Of a stretch of DNA of 64,000 nt, positions 54,984 through 63,248 are shown piece after piece (position 1 is the stretch's first letter; the number at the start of each line of letters is the position of its first letter). Source of the stretch: Deefgea salmonis (lineage in GTDB: Bacteria; Pseudomonadota; Gammaproteobacteria; Burkholderiales; Chitinibacteraceae); contig NZ_JAJAWG010000005.1 of assembly GCF_020531905.1 (NCBI RefSeq), positions 1 to 64,000 on the forward strand, written 5' to 3'. Position numbers and translations under genes: made by a program. The notes under the pieces were generated by a model that saw only the letters and a program-made list of their open reading frames with translations, did no database searches and had not been told where the DNA came from.

Positions 54984-55889
54984 ATGAGCACAAATGATCG
55001 ATTGCTGGCGCTATTGCCGGATTTGGCAGTGCTGGTCAAAGTCGTCGAAAGTGGCAGCTTTTCGGCGGCGGCGCGCGCGCTTAATAGCCCGCCGTCGAGC
55101 GTGAGCCGGCAAATCTCGCGGCTCGAAGCGGCGCTTAAAGTGCAGTTGTTTGTGCGGACCACGCGAACGCTGCGCCTGACTGAATCTGGGCAAGCCATCG
55201 TGCAACACGCCACCGACATGCTCGCCGCCGCCCGCGCCGCCGTTGCTGTGAGCGAAGTGCGCGCCACGCCGCAAGGCTGGGTGCGGCTGTCGGCGCCCAA
55301 AGCCTTTGCCAAACAAGTCATTCAGCCCTTGCTGGGCGAATTTTTGCGCCACTATCCCGAGGTGAATGTGCAGCTCATCGTCACCGATCGGCTGACCGAT
55401 TTGCTGCAAGAAGACATCGACTTAGCCGTGCGTATTACCGACCAGCCACCCGAAGGCTTCATCGCCAAAGCGCTAATGCCGATTGAGCAAGTCTTGGTCG
55501 CATCCAGTGGGTATCTGCAGCAACGCGGCACGCCACAAGCGCCAGACGAGCTTACCCAGCATGATTGTATTTATCTGGGCGAACACGCCAATGACAATCG
55601 CTGGCTATTGCGCCAAGGCGACATCAGCCACAGCGTTGCGGTGAGCGGGCGCTTTATCGCCAACCACACCGAAATCCGCCTCGCCGCCGCGCTCGATGAT
55701 TGGGGCATCGCCAGCCTACCGCACTTCACCGCCCAAGCCGCGCTACAGGACGGCCGCCTCACGCGCGTGCTCCCCAACTGGCAACTGCAAACCGCCTACC
55801 AAGGCACCGCGTATTTGCTCTATCCACCGAATCGATATTTGGCCCCGAAGGTTAGGGGGCTGGTGGATTGGTTGGTGTTGCATGTTTGA
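54984..55889 (+). CDS. LysR-family transcriptional regulator
   Basis: The start is ATG 54984; the upstream TTG is not needed. The 301-residue regulator has an N-terminal winged helix-turn-helix (LLPDLAVLVKVVESGSFSAAARALN, SSVSRQISRLEAALKVQLF) and a C-terminal effector-binding domain of the AaeR/DmlR-like group (WVRLSAPKAFAKQVIQPLL, AVRITDQPPEGFIAKAL). It probably controls the divergent EamA transporter gene. Confidence 0.92.
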   Translation: MSTNDRLLALLPDLAVLVKVVESGSFSAAARALNSPPSSVSRQISRLEAALKVQLFVRTTRTLRLTESGQAIVQHATDMLAAARAAVAVSEVRATPQGWVRLSAPKAFAKQVIQPLLGEFLRHYPEVNVQLIVTDRLTDLLQEDIDLAVRITDQPPEGFIAKALMPIEQVLVASSGYLQQRGTPQAPDELTQHDCIYLGEHANDNRWLLRQGDISHSVAVSGRFIANHTEIRLAAALDDWGIASLPHFTAQAALQDGRLTRVLPNWQLQTAYQGTAYLLYPPNRYLAPKVRGLVDWLVLHV

Positions 55890-56250
55890 AAACTTGATGA
55901 AAAATTCGTGTAATTATGCTTACGCTTTGTAGGTCAATGGCATAAGATGTGTGCCGACGAATGGTAGTTTAAGTGCCTACGGCACGTGTTTTGCAGTCGC
56001 AATCCGCGACGGGGACTCACTTTCTTTGCTTCGCCAAAGACCAGTAAGCAAAGAAAGGCGATTTTGATCTCGCCCTGCCCAACGAGCGCGGCACAGCATT
56101 AACCCAAACATCGCCCATCAATTGAACGGTAGGTCAGCAAAATGATGAAAAGAACGCTACTTCTCACGCATTGCCTCAGCGCAGGCTTTTGAAGAAGTGT
56201 TAAATACATTTTTGATTTTCTAAATATCGCCTAAACAAGGGACTTGGCTG
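55890..56250. other. Intergenic region with repeat motifs
   Basis: No gene. It contains TTTCTTTGCTTCGCC..AAGCAAAGAAAGGCG, an inverted pair similar to the end of repeat B (TTTGCTTACTTTTCTTGGCG), and the TTAAGTGCCTACGGCAC motif near 55969. Confidence 0.4.
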
Positions 56251-57330
56251 ATGACTGTATCTAATCCAACAGATGGCGAGGAGCCGAAGAACATATCTTT
56301 GAAGTTGCTGCTTGGCTTGAAGCCAATCGCTGAGCCTGCTACGTCGGTTGGTATTGTCTATCTGTATCCGCTGCGGACAACTGATATGACCGATTTCGAA
56401 GAACTGGAACCAGCGGATGCTGCAAATCAGCTCAGAATCTTTCTCAGTAGCATTGCCAGCCTAACGCTTGAATCTGATGCTTTTCCAAAGCGTATCCCTC
56501 TCGATGCTGCAATTGCGAAGGCGCTTTCAGGTGAAGAAGTTGAGCAGCTTGCAGAGGAATATATTAAAGCTGCTACTTGGCAGAAACGTGAGGATGACAG
56601 CCAAGATATTAAGCTACCTATTAGGACCGAAGATGAAGCTGCTTCTTCATATCTGATTCGATTGATACAGCACGAAATTGATTTGAATAGACACGCTTGG
56701 AAGAAACTCATCTCGAGCAGTGGAATTTTCGATCAAGTGCACAAAAGCGCATCAGCTCTAGGCTCAACTTTGAGTGAGTTCGAAAAACTCACCAAAAAAC
56801 CACTCGAATCCACTTTAGGTAATTATTCAAACCACACTGATCACCTCAGGAGACCCAATTTCTCGTTTGTAGAGCAAGCGCGGGAACTGGCGGAAGTGCG
56901 TTCTGAAGAAATGGAGTTGACGCGTCTAACGGGGAAAATGACAGCGGAGTCGGCCAAGGCACTCAAAGACTTGGTCGAGGCGGCAACGACCTTGATGGAG
57001 CAGATGGACGAGCGCGATCAAAGAAGCGATGAATCAACGCGTAAACAAATCAAGATTGCTCTGTGGTCAGTTGGTTCTTCTGCATTCTTGGCACTCATCG
57101 CAACGGTATTTGCAGGTTTCTCATACTACCAAGACAAGAATAACAACTCTGCTGGTGATCAATGGCAGGATAAAGTTCTGACTGCCATCGAACGAGGAAC
57201 TCAGCAGAGTTTTATTCTTGAACGAGAGAATCAAGCGCTTTTGGAGCAGGTGAAATCTCAGGGGGCTCTTATTGCCAATCTGGAAGCTGCACAACGCGCA
57301 AACGCTAAAACACCGCGTACAGCGCAATGA
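56251..57330 (+). CDS. Unrecognised coiled-coil protein with one C-terminal membrane segment
   Basis: The 359 residues have no family I recognise. Residues 1-110 are soluble with LKLLLGLKPIAEPATSVGIV; 110-250 are mostly helical and charged with a heptad pattern (ELTRLTGKMTAESAKALKDL). A single membrane helix follows near 273-292 (WSVGSSAFLALIATVFAGFS), then a second coiled coil (about 310-345) and an Ala-rich end. The codon mix differs somewhat from the flanking genes. It is isolated between repeat arrays. A membrane-anchored scaffold is possible but speculative. Confidence 0.7.
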   Translation: MTVSNPTDGEEPKNISLKLLLGLKPIAEPATSVGIVYLYPLRTTDMTDFEELEPADAANQLRIFLSSIASLTLESDAFPKRIPLDAAIAKALSGEEVEQLAEEYIKAATWQKREDDSQDIKLPIRTEDEAASSYLIRLIQHEIDLNRHAWKKLISSSGIFDQVHKSASALGSTLSEFEKLTKKPLESTLGNYSNHTDHLRRPNFSFVEQARELAEVRSEEMELTRLTGKMTAESAKALKDLVEAATTLMEQMDERDQRSDESTRKQIKIALWSVGSSAFLALIATVFAGFSYYQDKNNNSAGDQWQDKVLTAIERGTQQSFILERENQALLEQVKSQGALIANLEAAQRANAKTPRTAQ

Positions 57331-57365
57331 CGTAGGATGCAGCGAGTAACTCGTAAACCGCAATC

Positions 57366-57514
57366 GTAGGGTGCTGAAAGCTACGCGAATCGCGCCGTTG
57401 CGATGCTTATTTACGGCGCATTCGGCGCAATTCGCTGCGCTCATTGACGCCCTACGGTGTCGATGTATTTGCTTGTAGCCTTTGATTTTCAATGCTTTGC
57501 TGGCAATACATCGA
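57366..57514 (+). repeat. Dispersed repeat A, copy 1
   Basis: GTAGGGTGCTGAAAGCTACG at the left and CATTGACGCCCTAC (ending 57455) form imperfect inverted arms of a long hairpin. The tail AATGCTTTGCTGGCAATAC follows. Copies are at 57970, 59314, 59916 and 61224. Confidence 0.85.
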
Positions 57515-57540
57515 TGTTTTTTATTGATCGTTGGTATGGG

Positions 57541-57731
57541 GCTTGAGATCCCGTGTAAGCGCACCGAGTGCGTCAGGGACGAACGGTTTTATCGTTTGGC
57601 TCGCGACAATCGAGGCGACGCCAAAGCTTAGCGGCTTGCCGCTTAGCGACGCGGGGTGCATAGCTGAACAGCGGAGCTGGGCGCGTTCGGGTCGCCTTCT
57701 TTTGCTTACTTTTCTTGGCGAAGCAAGAAAA
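57541..57731 (+). repeat. Dispersed repeat B, copy 1
   Basis: GCTTGAGATCCCGTGTAAGC to TTTTCTTGGCGAAGCAAGAA. Shared with 61399-61540, with a short internal insertion here. Confidence 0.82.
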
Positions 57732-57812
57732 CGAAGTTTCTGCGCAGCTAAAAGTAAGTGCCGCGCGGCATGAGCGCAATGCTGGAAACCGCGCTGCCGC
57801 TCAACATTTACC

Positions 57813-57942
57813 CGCGCTTGTTGGGTTGCGTAGGCTTAGCCCAACTTACCCAAGTTACTCATTAGCTGCTGCGATAAGGTGCAATGCGCTAATGCTTATT
57901 GTCACCCTACAGCAGTCGTGATGCTGGCGGCTTGTGGCGGGT
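57813..57942 (+). repeat. Dispersed repeat C, copy 1
   Basis: TTGTTGGG then GGCTTAGCCCAACTTAC and GCTGCGATAAGGTGCAATGC to GGCTTGTGGCGGGT. Shared with 61653-61782. Confidence 0.82.
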
Positions 57943-57969
57943 CACGACGGCAACTCGTAAGCCGCAATC

Positions 57970-58119
57970 GTAGGGCGCTGAAAGCTACGCGAATTGCGCC
58001 GTTGCGATGCTTATTTGCGGCGCATTCGGCGCAATTCGCTGCGCTCATTGACGCCCTACGGTGTCGATGTATTTGAATCTAGCCTTTGATGCTCAATGCT
58101 TTGCTGGCAATACCTCGAT
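57970..58119 (+). repeat. Dispersed repeat A, copy 2
   Basis: A near-identical copy of 57366-57514 (GTAGGGCGCTGAAAGCTACG..), ending just before the metallophosphoesterase stop at 58132. Confidence 0.85.
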
Positions 58120-58131
58120 CAAAACTCGCTT

Positions 58132-59211
58132 TTACATCTCAATGTGTTTGAGCAATTTCGTCGGGCCGTATTGATCGTCAAAACCATAAGTATCAACTTC
58201 CACTTTACCGCTGGCGTGTACTTTGACGTGCGCCCATGCATAGGTGCGATCATGTGGATTGTTGCTGTCGCCCGGATCGGCGCTAAATGGCGATCCGCCT
58301 GAGCCCACCATCACTTGCCACGCTTTGCCGCCTTGCGTTTTGGCGGGCTGCATCGCGTTATAAATATGTTCGTGACCACAGAAATACGTTGCGTTCGCGT
58401 CTTCGATCACTTGCCAGAATGCTTTGGCGTGCTCTGGATCTTTGTCCAAGCCTTCCAAATCAATGCCCGGTTTAAAGAAATAGGTGTAGGCCGGACGATG
58501 GCCAAACACGAATAAACGCTGTGCGCCGCGGGCTTTGGCTTGCGCCAAGTCGGCCTTTAACCATGCAACCGGCGCGTGTGCATCATTGCCAACTGGGTCG
58601 GTATTGATGACGACGTAATGCGAGCCAGCAAAATCAAATGAATACGATAATTGCGATTGATCGGTGCTGATTTTGTCGTCGCCACCGATTTGTGGGGCGT
58701 TTTTCGCGTCAAAGGCGCTCAGATTGCTGCCTACGGCGGTTTGCCAGCGTGCTGAATCTACGATCAAATCGCCCATATTTTCGCGCCATGTGTCTTCATT
58801 GCCTTGGCGAGCGATTTTTTTGGTTTTGCCTTCGTCTTTGAATTTTTCTTGTACTTCATGGTTGCCCGGCACTGGTACCACATAGGTGCCGCTTTCTTGC
58901 AGCCCGGTCACCATGCCGCGCCAGTAAGCATATTGGCGGTTCAGCTCGGCCTTATTGGTGGTGTAGCCCATAATCATGTCGCCATTAAAAAACAGCGCGT
59001 GCGGCTTTTGGGCTTGGATTTCGCGCAAAATGCGCGACCAAGCTTTGGTGTTTTGCAGCCAGATTTTGTCTTGCGCATTGAGCTTATCCGACGGCTCGGC
59101 GCGTGAATCACCCACCGTGGCAAACGACGCCACCACCGGATCTTTGGGAGCAGCATGAATTGAAGTGCTTAAAGCTAGACCAGCAACAAGGCTGAGCAGA
59201 CTGAGTTTCAT
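58132..59211 (-). CDS. Exported metallophosphoesterase (purple-acid-phosphatase-like)
   Basis: The 359 residues have a signal peptide (MKLSLLSLVAGLALSTSIHA, cut before APKD). Metal-ligand motifs are present: VGDSR (about 32-36), FNGDMIMG, PVPGNHEVQ, VFGHRPAY and CGHEHIYN. The signal and motifs make it a periplasmic or secreted phosphatase or phosphodiesterase. It ends inside repeat A2, whose last bases lie next to its stop, and repeat A3 lies upstream. Confidence 0.9.
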   Translation of the reverse strand: MKLSLLSLVAGLALSTSIHAAPKDPVVASFATVGDSRAEPSDKLNAQDKIWLQNTKAWSRILREIQAQKPHALFFNGDMIMGYTTNKAELNRQYAYWRGMVTGLQESGTYVVPVPGNHEVQEKFKDEGKTKKIARQGNEDTWRENMGDLIVDSARWQTAVGSNLSAFDAKNAPQIGGDDKISTDQSQLSYSFDFAGSHYVVINTDPVGNDAHAPVAWLKADLAQAKARGAQRLFVFGHRPAYTYFFKPGIDLEGLDKDPEHAKAFWQVIEDANATYFCGHEHIYNAMQPAKTQGGKAWQVMVGSGGSPFSADPGDSNNPHDRTYAWAHVKVHASGKVEVDTYGFDDQYGPTKLLKHIEM

Positions 59212-59658
59212 CGCAGTATTCGCCGAATAAAAGGGCGAATACTAGGCGGACTATATGACATGTGGATGACAGATTTGAAAGCAATAGCGAGCAGGGCCTA
59301 CGGCGCTATAGCCGAGGGTGCTGATAGCGACGCTAATCGCACTGTTGCGGTGTTTTATTGCGGCGCATTTGGCGCAATTGGCGGTGTGCATTGACGCCTT
59401 ATGTTATTGATGTATTTAGCTGTAGCCCTTGATTATCAATGCTTTGCTGGCAATACCTCAATGTTATAGCTTGAGCATTGCGCTGGGGCTGGTATGGGTA
59501 GGCGGGTTTGAGCGCTGCAATACTCATCAAGCAAGGTGATGAAGGCGCTGTTGCGTTAGCGGGTAATGTGAGGTGCGCCCTAGCTGATGCAAGACAATGC
59601 GGGTATTAATTCATGATTATTTTTATAACCACGTTGCTTTTTAATGAAGGAGTCGATG
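59212..59658. other. Intergenic region with a diverged repeat A copy
   Basis: No gene. Repeat A3 lies at 59314-59465. The promoter of the DUF2502-like gene should lie within 59560-59645. Confidence 0.5.
59314..59465 (+). repeat. Dispersed repeat A, copy 3 (diverged)
   Basis: Shares GGGTGCTGA.AGC.ACGC.AATCGC, GGCGCAATT and the tail CAATGCTTTGCTGGCAATAC with the other copies. Confidence 0.7.
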
Positions 59659-59907
59659 ATGAAAAAAATGCTTCTGCTGTGCTTGATGTTGAGCGCGCCG
59701 ATATTGGCGACTGCGGCCGATATTTCGATCGATGGTATGACGATTAAAAGTGGTAGTACGACGATTCGCTTTGGCGATCAAGATCAGCGCGGCAATTATT
59801 GGGATGGCCATTATTGGCGTGATCCGGTGTATTGGGAAAAACACCACGGTAAAGGCAAAAACAAAGCACATTGCCCGCCGGGCCAAGCTAAAAAAGGCAA
59901 TTGCTAA
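59659..59907 (+). CDS. Small exported DUF2502-like protein (YpeC-type)
   Basis: ATG at 59659 is chosen because AAGGAG ends 6 nt before it. About 82 residues: a signal peptide (MKKMLLLCLMLSAPILATAA, cut before DISI), then a DUF2502-like part with RFGDQDQRGNYWDGHYWRD and a basic His/Lys-rich end (KHHGKGKNKAHC.. with two Cys). The family's role is unknown; it is probably periplasmic. It stands alone between repeats. Confidence 0.82.
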   Translation: MKKMLLLCLMLSAPILATAADISIDGMTIKSGSTTIRFGDQDQRGNYWDGHYWRDPVYWEKHHGKGKNKAHCPPGQAKKGNC

Positions 59908-59915
59908 GCAATATT

Positions 59916-60006
59916 GTAGGGTGCTGATGAGCACCGCGAATCGCGCCGTTGCGATGCTTATTTACGGTGCATTCGGCGCAATTCGCGGTGCTCATTGACG
60001 CCCTAC
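59916..60006 (+). repeat. Dispersed repeat A, copy 4 (core only)
   Basis: GTAGGGTGCTGATGAGCACC.. to TCATTGACGCCCTAC; compensating changes (GAGCACC with GGTGCTC) keep the hairpin paired. Confidence 0.82.
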
Positions 60007-60102
60007 GGTGTCGTGATGTTGGCACCTTATGGCGGGTTATGCCTGCGGCTAAGCCGCCCTATGGTACTCACTATCCCGATCCAATTTGCTGCGCGAGCCG
60101 GT

Positions 60103-60243
60103 TTAATCAAACCAGCGTTTTTTTTTGTGATACGGTTTTTTGCCATAGGGCGTTTGGCCTTGGTGGCTGCCGCCTTTTTTCTTCATCACCCATTTGAGTA
60201 ACAGGCTCAGTGCGCCGTAGAACAGCTTTTGCTTCATGCTCAT
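60103..60243 (-). CDS. Small basic protein downstream of the Spo0M-like gene
   Basis: This 46-residue frame (MSMKQKLFYGALSLLLKWVM then a Lys/Gly/His-rich tail ending KKKRWFD) begins 10 nt after the Spo0M-like stop on the same strand, with GGGG upstream. It has a short hydrophobic stretch then a strongly basic tail. No family recognised. It is too short to be certain, but position and composition suggest a real gene. Confidence 0.5.
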   Translation of the reverse strand: MSMKQKLFYGALSLLLKWVMKKKGGSHQGQTPYGKKPYHKKKRWFD

Positions 60244-60253
60244 CCGTCGCCCC

Positions 60254-61030
60254 TTAGCTCAACATCATCCGTAAACGACCTTCCCAATCGACGTTTTGCC
60301 ATTGCTGATCCATATGCATGCTGCAATAGCTGTCGCGGCGAAAGCTGCGGTCGGCTTCGATCAACACATACACGCCATCGGCGCGGCTAATGCAGGTGAT
60401 TTCGACTTCTTTGATTCGCGAAAAGCCTTGTTGCATCGGGCGGAACTCAAATTCTTGGTAGCAGCCAATTGAGCTGGCCACTTGGCCGATGCGCGCAGTG
60501 CCGATTTCAACATCGCTGCTGACGTGGGCAAAGCCCAGATTGCCCATCGCAGCAATCAGGCGCTGCATTTGCGGCAGCGCTTGCACGTCGAGAAAATCGC
60601 GATCTTTGGCGTCAATGGCCGAGGCAATGGCCAAGTCGGTATGAATCCACACCGCCGCTTTGACATTGGGTGCATAGCCGTAGCCCGGTGTGGCTAAGGC
60701 GTAGGCGTTATTGACGGGGGTTTCCAGCGGTAAGGTCAAAGAAAACGGCAGTCGACGCTCGACACCTGCAGTGGCGATAAAGGTATTGGCGACGCGAAAT
60801 TGGCCGATGTTTTGCGCTACGCGCACTTCGCTATCGCCGACTTTTTGTTCGGCTTCGGTCATTAGCACGAGGTCGACGTATTCAATCGCCTGATCGACGC
60901 TGCCGCCACGAATCAACACATAACCATTGAGCGTACTGCCGGGATAAACACTGGCGTTGTCGAGTACGGTATCCACCGTCGCGCCGCCCACACCTACGGC
61001 GGCAAACAATTTCTTGAACATCTGTCGCAT
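60254..61030 (-). CDS. Spo0M-like (arrestin-fold) protein
   Basis: The 258-residue protein begins MFKKLFAAVGVGGATVDTVLDN, followed by the Spo0M pattern PGSTLNGYVLIRGGSVDQAIEYVDLVL and, later, RLPFSLTLPLETPVN. Spo0M proteins have a paired beta-sandwich like arrestins and occur in many non-sporulating bacteria with an unclear role. The start could be 61030 or 61021. The small basic gene follows. Confidence 0.85.
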   Translation of the reverse strand: MRQMFKKLFAAVGVGGATVDTVLDNASVYPGSTLNGYVLIRGGSVDQAIEYVDLVLMTEAEQKVGDSEVRVAQNIGQFRVANTFIATAGVERRLPFSLTLPLETPVNNAYALATPGYGYAPNVKAAVWIHTDLAIASAIDAKDRDFLDVQALPQMQRLIAAMGNLGFAHVSSDVEIGTARIGQVASSIGCYQEFEFRPMQQGFSRIKEVEITCISRADGVYVLIEADRSFRRDSYCSMHMDQQWQNVDWEGRLRMMLS

Positions 61031-61223
61031 CTCTATAAAAGCAGCCCGAATGGCCGCGCCAATAAGAGTAAGGCAGCGATGAAAGGTTCAACGGTTTTGG
61101 CGGTTGAGCGGGAAATATTATTGCGCCTGCTTAGACGGTGAAAGACGGTGATGAATGGCGGCTTGATTTGCTCAAAGCACAGTCAGCGAAGCGCAAGCAC
61201 TGTACCGTGTACGGCGCAATAGC

Positions 61224-61370
61224 GTAGGGTGCTGAAAGCTACGCGAATCGCACTGTTGCGATGCTTATTTGCGGCTGATGCGGCGCAATTCGCTGTGCTC
61301 ATTGACGCCCTACGGTATGAGGTATTTGAATATAGCCTTTGATTCTCAATGCTTTGCTGGCAATACATCG
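61224..61370 (+). repeat. Dispersed repeat A, copy 5
   Basis: GTAGGGTGCTGAAAGCTACG to ATTGACGCCCTAC (ending 61313), then tail CAATGCTTTGCTGGCAATAC. Confidence 0.83.
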
Positions 61371-61398
61371 ACGTTTTTTCTTGATCGTTGGTCTGGGG

Positions 61399-61540
61399 CT
61401 TGAGATCCCGTGTAAGCGCACCGAGTGCGGAGTGAGACGAACGGTTTTATCGTTTGGCTCGCGACAATCGAGGGAACCGCGGAGCGGGGCGTGTTCGGGT
61501 CGCCTTCTTTTGCTTACTTTTCTTGGCGAAGCAAGAAAAG
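61399..61540 (+). repeat. Dispersed repeat B, copy 2
   Basis: GCTTGAGATCCCGTGTAAGC to TCTTGGCGAAGCAAGAAAAG; the shorter form of B1. Confidence 0.82.
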
Positions 61541-61652
61541 TGAGTGCCGCGGGTCACACCCGCCGATCCCGCGTTAAAGAATCGCTGCGGCGTATTATTT
61601 AGATATCACCAAGCAGAACGGCAGCTTGGGCTGGAAAGCCCAACGGTTACCC

Positions 61653-61782
61653 CGCGATTGTTGGGCTGCACAGGCCTAGCCCAACTTACTCAAGTAACTC
61701 ATTATCTGCTGCGATATGGTGCAATGCGCTAACGCTTATTGGCACCCTACAGCGGTCGTGATGTTGGCGTCTTGTGGCGGGT
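61653..61782 (+). repeat. Dispersed repeat C, copy 2
   Basis: CCGCGATTGTTGGGCTGCA to CTTGTGGCGGGTT; copy of 57813-57942. Confidence 0.82.
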
Positions 61783-61794
61783 TACGCCTGCAGT

Positions 61795-62691
61795 TTATTT
61801 TTTGTCGACGGGGTCGATGTGGGTCATGACGTTAAGCACGTCGACGTGTTGGTTCAACACGCGTTGGCGGGCGAGGACGGCGATGTTGTGGCCTTGCTCT
61901 ACGCTGATGCTGCGATCAACCTCAATATGCACGTCGACCAAGATTAAATCGCCCATTTTGCGGGTTTTGAGCGCATGAATGCCCAATACTTCGGGCGTTT
62001 CGCTCAGGGTTTGCTCAATGCCGCTAATGGTGGCGTCGTCGACGGCGCGATCCATTAAATCGTTCATCGCATCCCAAGCAAAGCGCCAGCCCATTTTGCC
62101 AACCATCAGGCCCACAATCATCGCGGCGATGGGGTCCAAAAAGTGATAACCGAGCAAATTGCCGCCAATGCCTAGCGCCACCACTAAAGACGATGCGGCA
62201 TCCGAGCGGGCGTGCCATGCGTTGGCGACCAACATGCTGGAGCGAACGCGCTCGGCGACGGCGAGCATATAGCGAAACAGCAATTCTTTACTCAAGAGCG
62301 CGGCCAGCGCCACCCACAGCGCAATGCTTTTGACTGGGGCGATGGATTCGGGATGCTGGATTTTGCCCAGCGCCGACCACAACATGCCAATGCCCACCAC
62401 CAACAGCAAGGTGCCCAGCACCAGCGAGGCGGCATTTTCATAGCGTTGATGGCCGTAATGATGGTCGGCGTCGGCGTCTTTTTGGCTGTGATGATTGGCA
62501 AATAGCACCACAAAATCGGCGATTAAGTCCGATAGCGAATGAATCGCGTCGGCGATCAAGGCTTGCGAATGCGCGAATACGCCAGCAAATAGCTGAATGG
62601 CGGTGAGCACCACATTCACCACCACGCTAATCCAAGTGCTGCGTTTGGCGGCGGCTTGTTTGTCGGCTGCGGCGATCTGGGTGTTGGGCAT
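61795..62691 (-). CDS. Cation diffusion facilitator (FieF/CzcD-like) transporter
   Basis: The 298-residue efflux protein for divalent metals has six membrane helices in residues 15-210, with the metal-site motifs DAIHSLSDLIADF (helix 2) and HARSDAASSLVVALG (helix 5), a His/Asp-rich loop after helix 2 (DADADHHYGHQRYENAA) and a C-terminal cytoplasmic domain with DVHIEVDRSISVEQGHNIA. The metal (Zn, Fe, Co or Cd) is not fixed by sequence alone. Confidence 0.92.
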   Translation of the reverse strand: MPNTQIAAADKQAAAKRSTWISVVVNVVLTAIQLFAGVFAHSQALIADAIHSLSDLIADFVVLFANHHSQKDADADHHYGHQRYENAASLVLGTLLLVVGIGMLWSALGKIQHPESIAPVKSIALWVALAALLSKELLFRYMLAVAERVRSSMLVANAWHARSDAASSLVVALGIGGNLLGYHFLDPIAAMIVGLMVGKMGWRFAWDAMNDLMDRAVDDATISGIEQTLSETPEVLGIHALKTRKMGDLILVDVHIEVDRSISVEQGHNIAVLARQRVLNQHVDVLNVMTHIDPVDKK

Positions 62692-62886
62692 GGTCGATCC
62701 GGTGAGTGCGGCAAAGAGTACTGATTATACGGCTTTACGATCTGGTCAGTCTGTGAGGGGTCAAATTGGGTGATGTTCTTGCATTGTGGCTTTGCAAAGA
62801 ATACGGTGGTATGAATCTTTTGCTTGATTGGGCTTTATTTTTCGCCTTCGCCGTAGAAATCCAACTTTTTGATGAAGGACATGCAC

Positions 62887-63210
62887 ATGCTAGAGGTACA
62901 ACTGGCAAGTAATCGTTATCTGGAACGATTTTTTCAGCGCTTTAAGCAGCATGCTGCTGCAGTAAGGCTCAATATTGCGAATGAATTGCCTGAGATTATT
63001 TTGCATCGGCCAGACAAAATCAAAGCCGCATATCACTTAAAGCGATCGGGGCGGCTGATTTATGAATACAAAATTGTGCTGCCAAAAAATATTAATTTTC
63101 GTGCTGCGTATATCCAAAATGAGCACTGTATTTCGGTGTTTTTTATTTCGGATACCTTAATTAAGCATCAATTTGTGCGACAGCTGGCGGCGACGGATTT
63201 GGTGGATTGA
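62887..63210 (+). CDS. Small hypothetical protein
   Basis: AAGGA lies 7 nt before ATG 62887, though 62872 is also possible. The roughly 107-residue protein is basic and alpha/beta-like (RYLERFFQRFKQHAAAVR, LKRSGRLIYEYKIVLPKN) and ends FVRQLAATDLVD. No family recognised. It has no same-strand neighbours nearby, and the next gene is convergent. Confidence 0.6.
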   Translation: MLEVQLASNRYLERFFQRFKQHAAAVRLNIANELPEIILHRPDKIKAAYHLKRSGRLIYEYKIVLPKNINFRAAYIQNEHCISVFFISDTLIKHQFVRQLAATDLVD

Positions 63211-63248
63211 CCCGACTCGCGCCTTGGCTCAATGCCATTGGGGTTTGG

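Larger units (their letters stand above)
61031..61794. other. Intergenic region filled by the composite A-B-C repeat
   Basis: No gene supported. It holds repeats A5, B2 and C2 in the same order as A1-B1-C1 at 57.4-57.9 kb. Confidence 0.7.
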
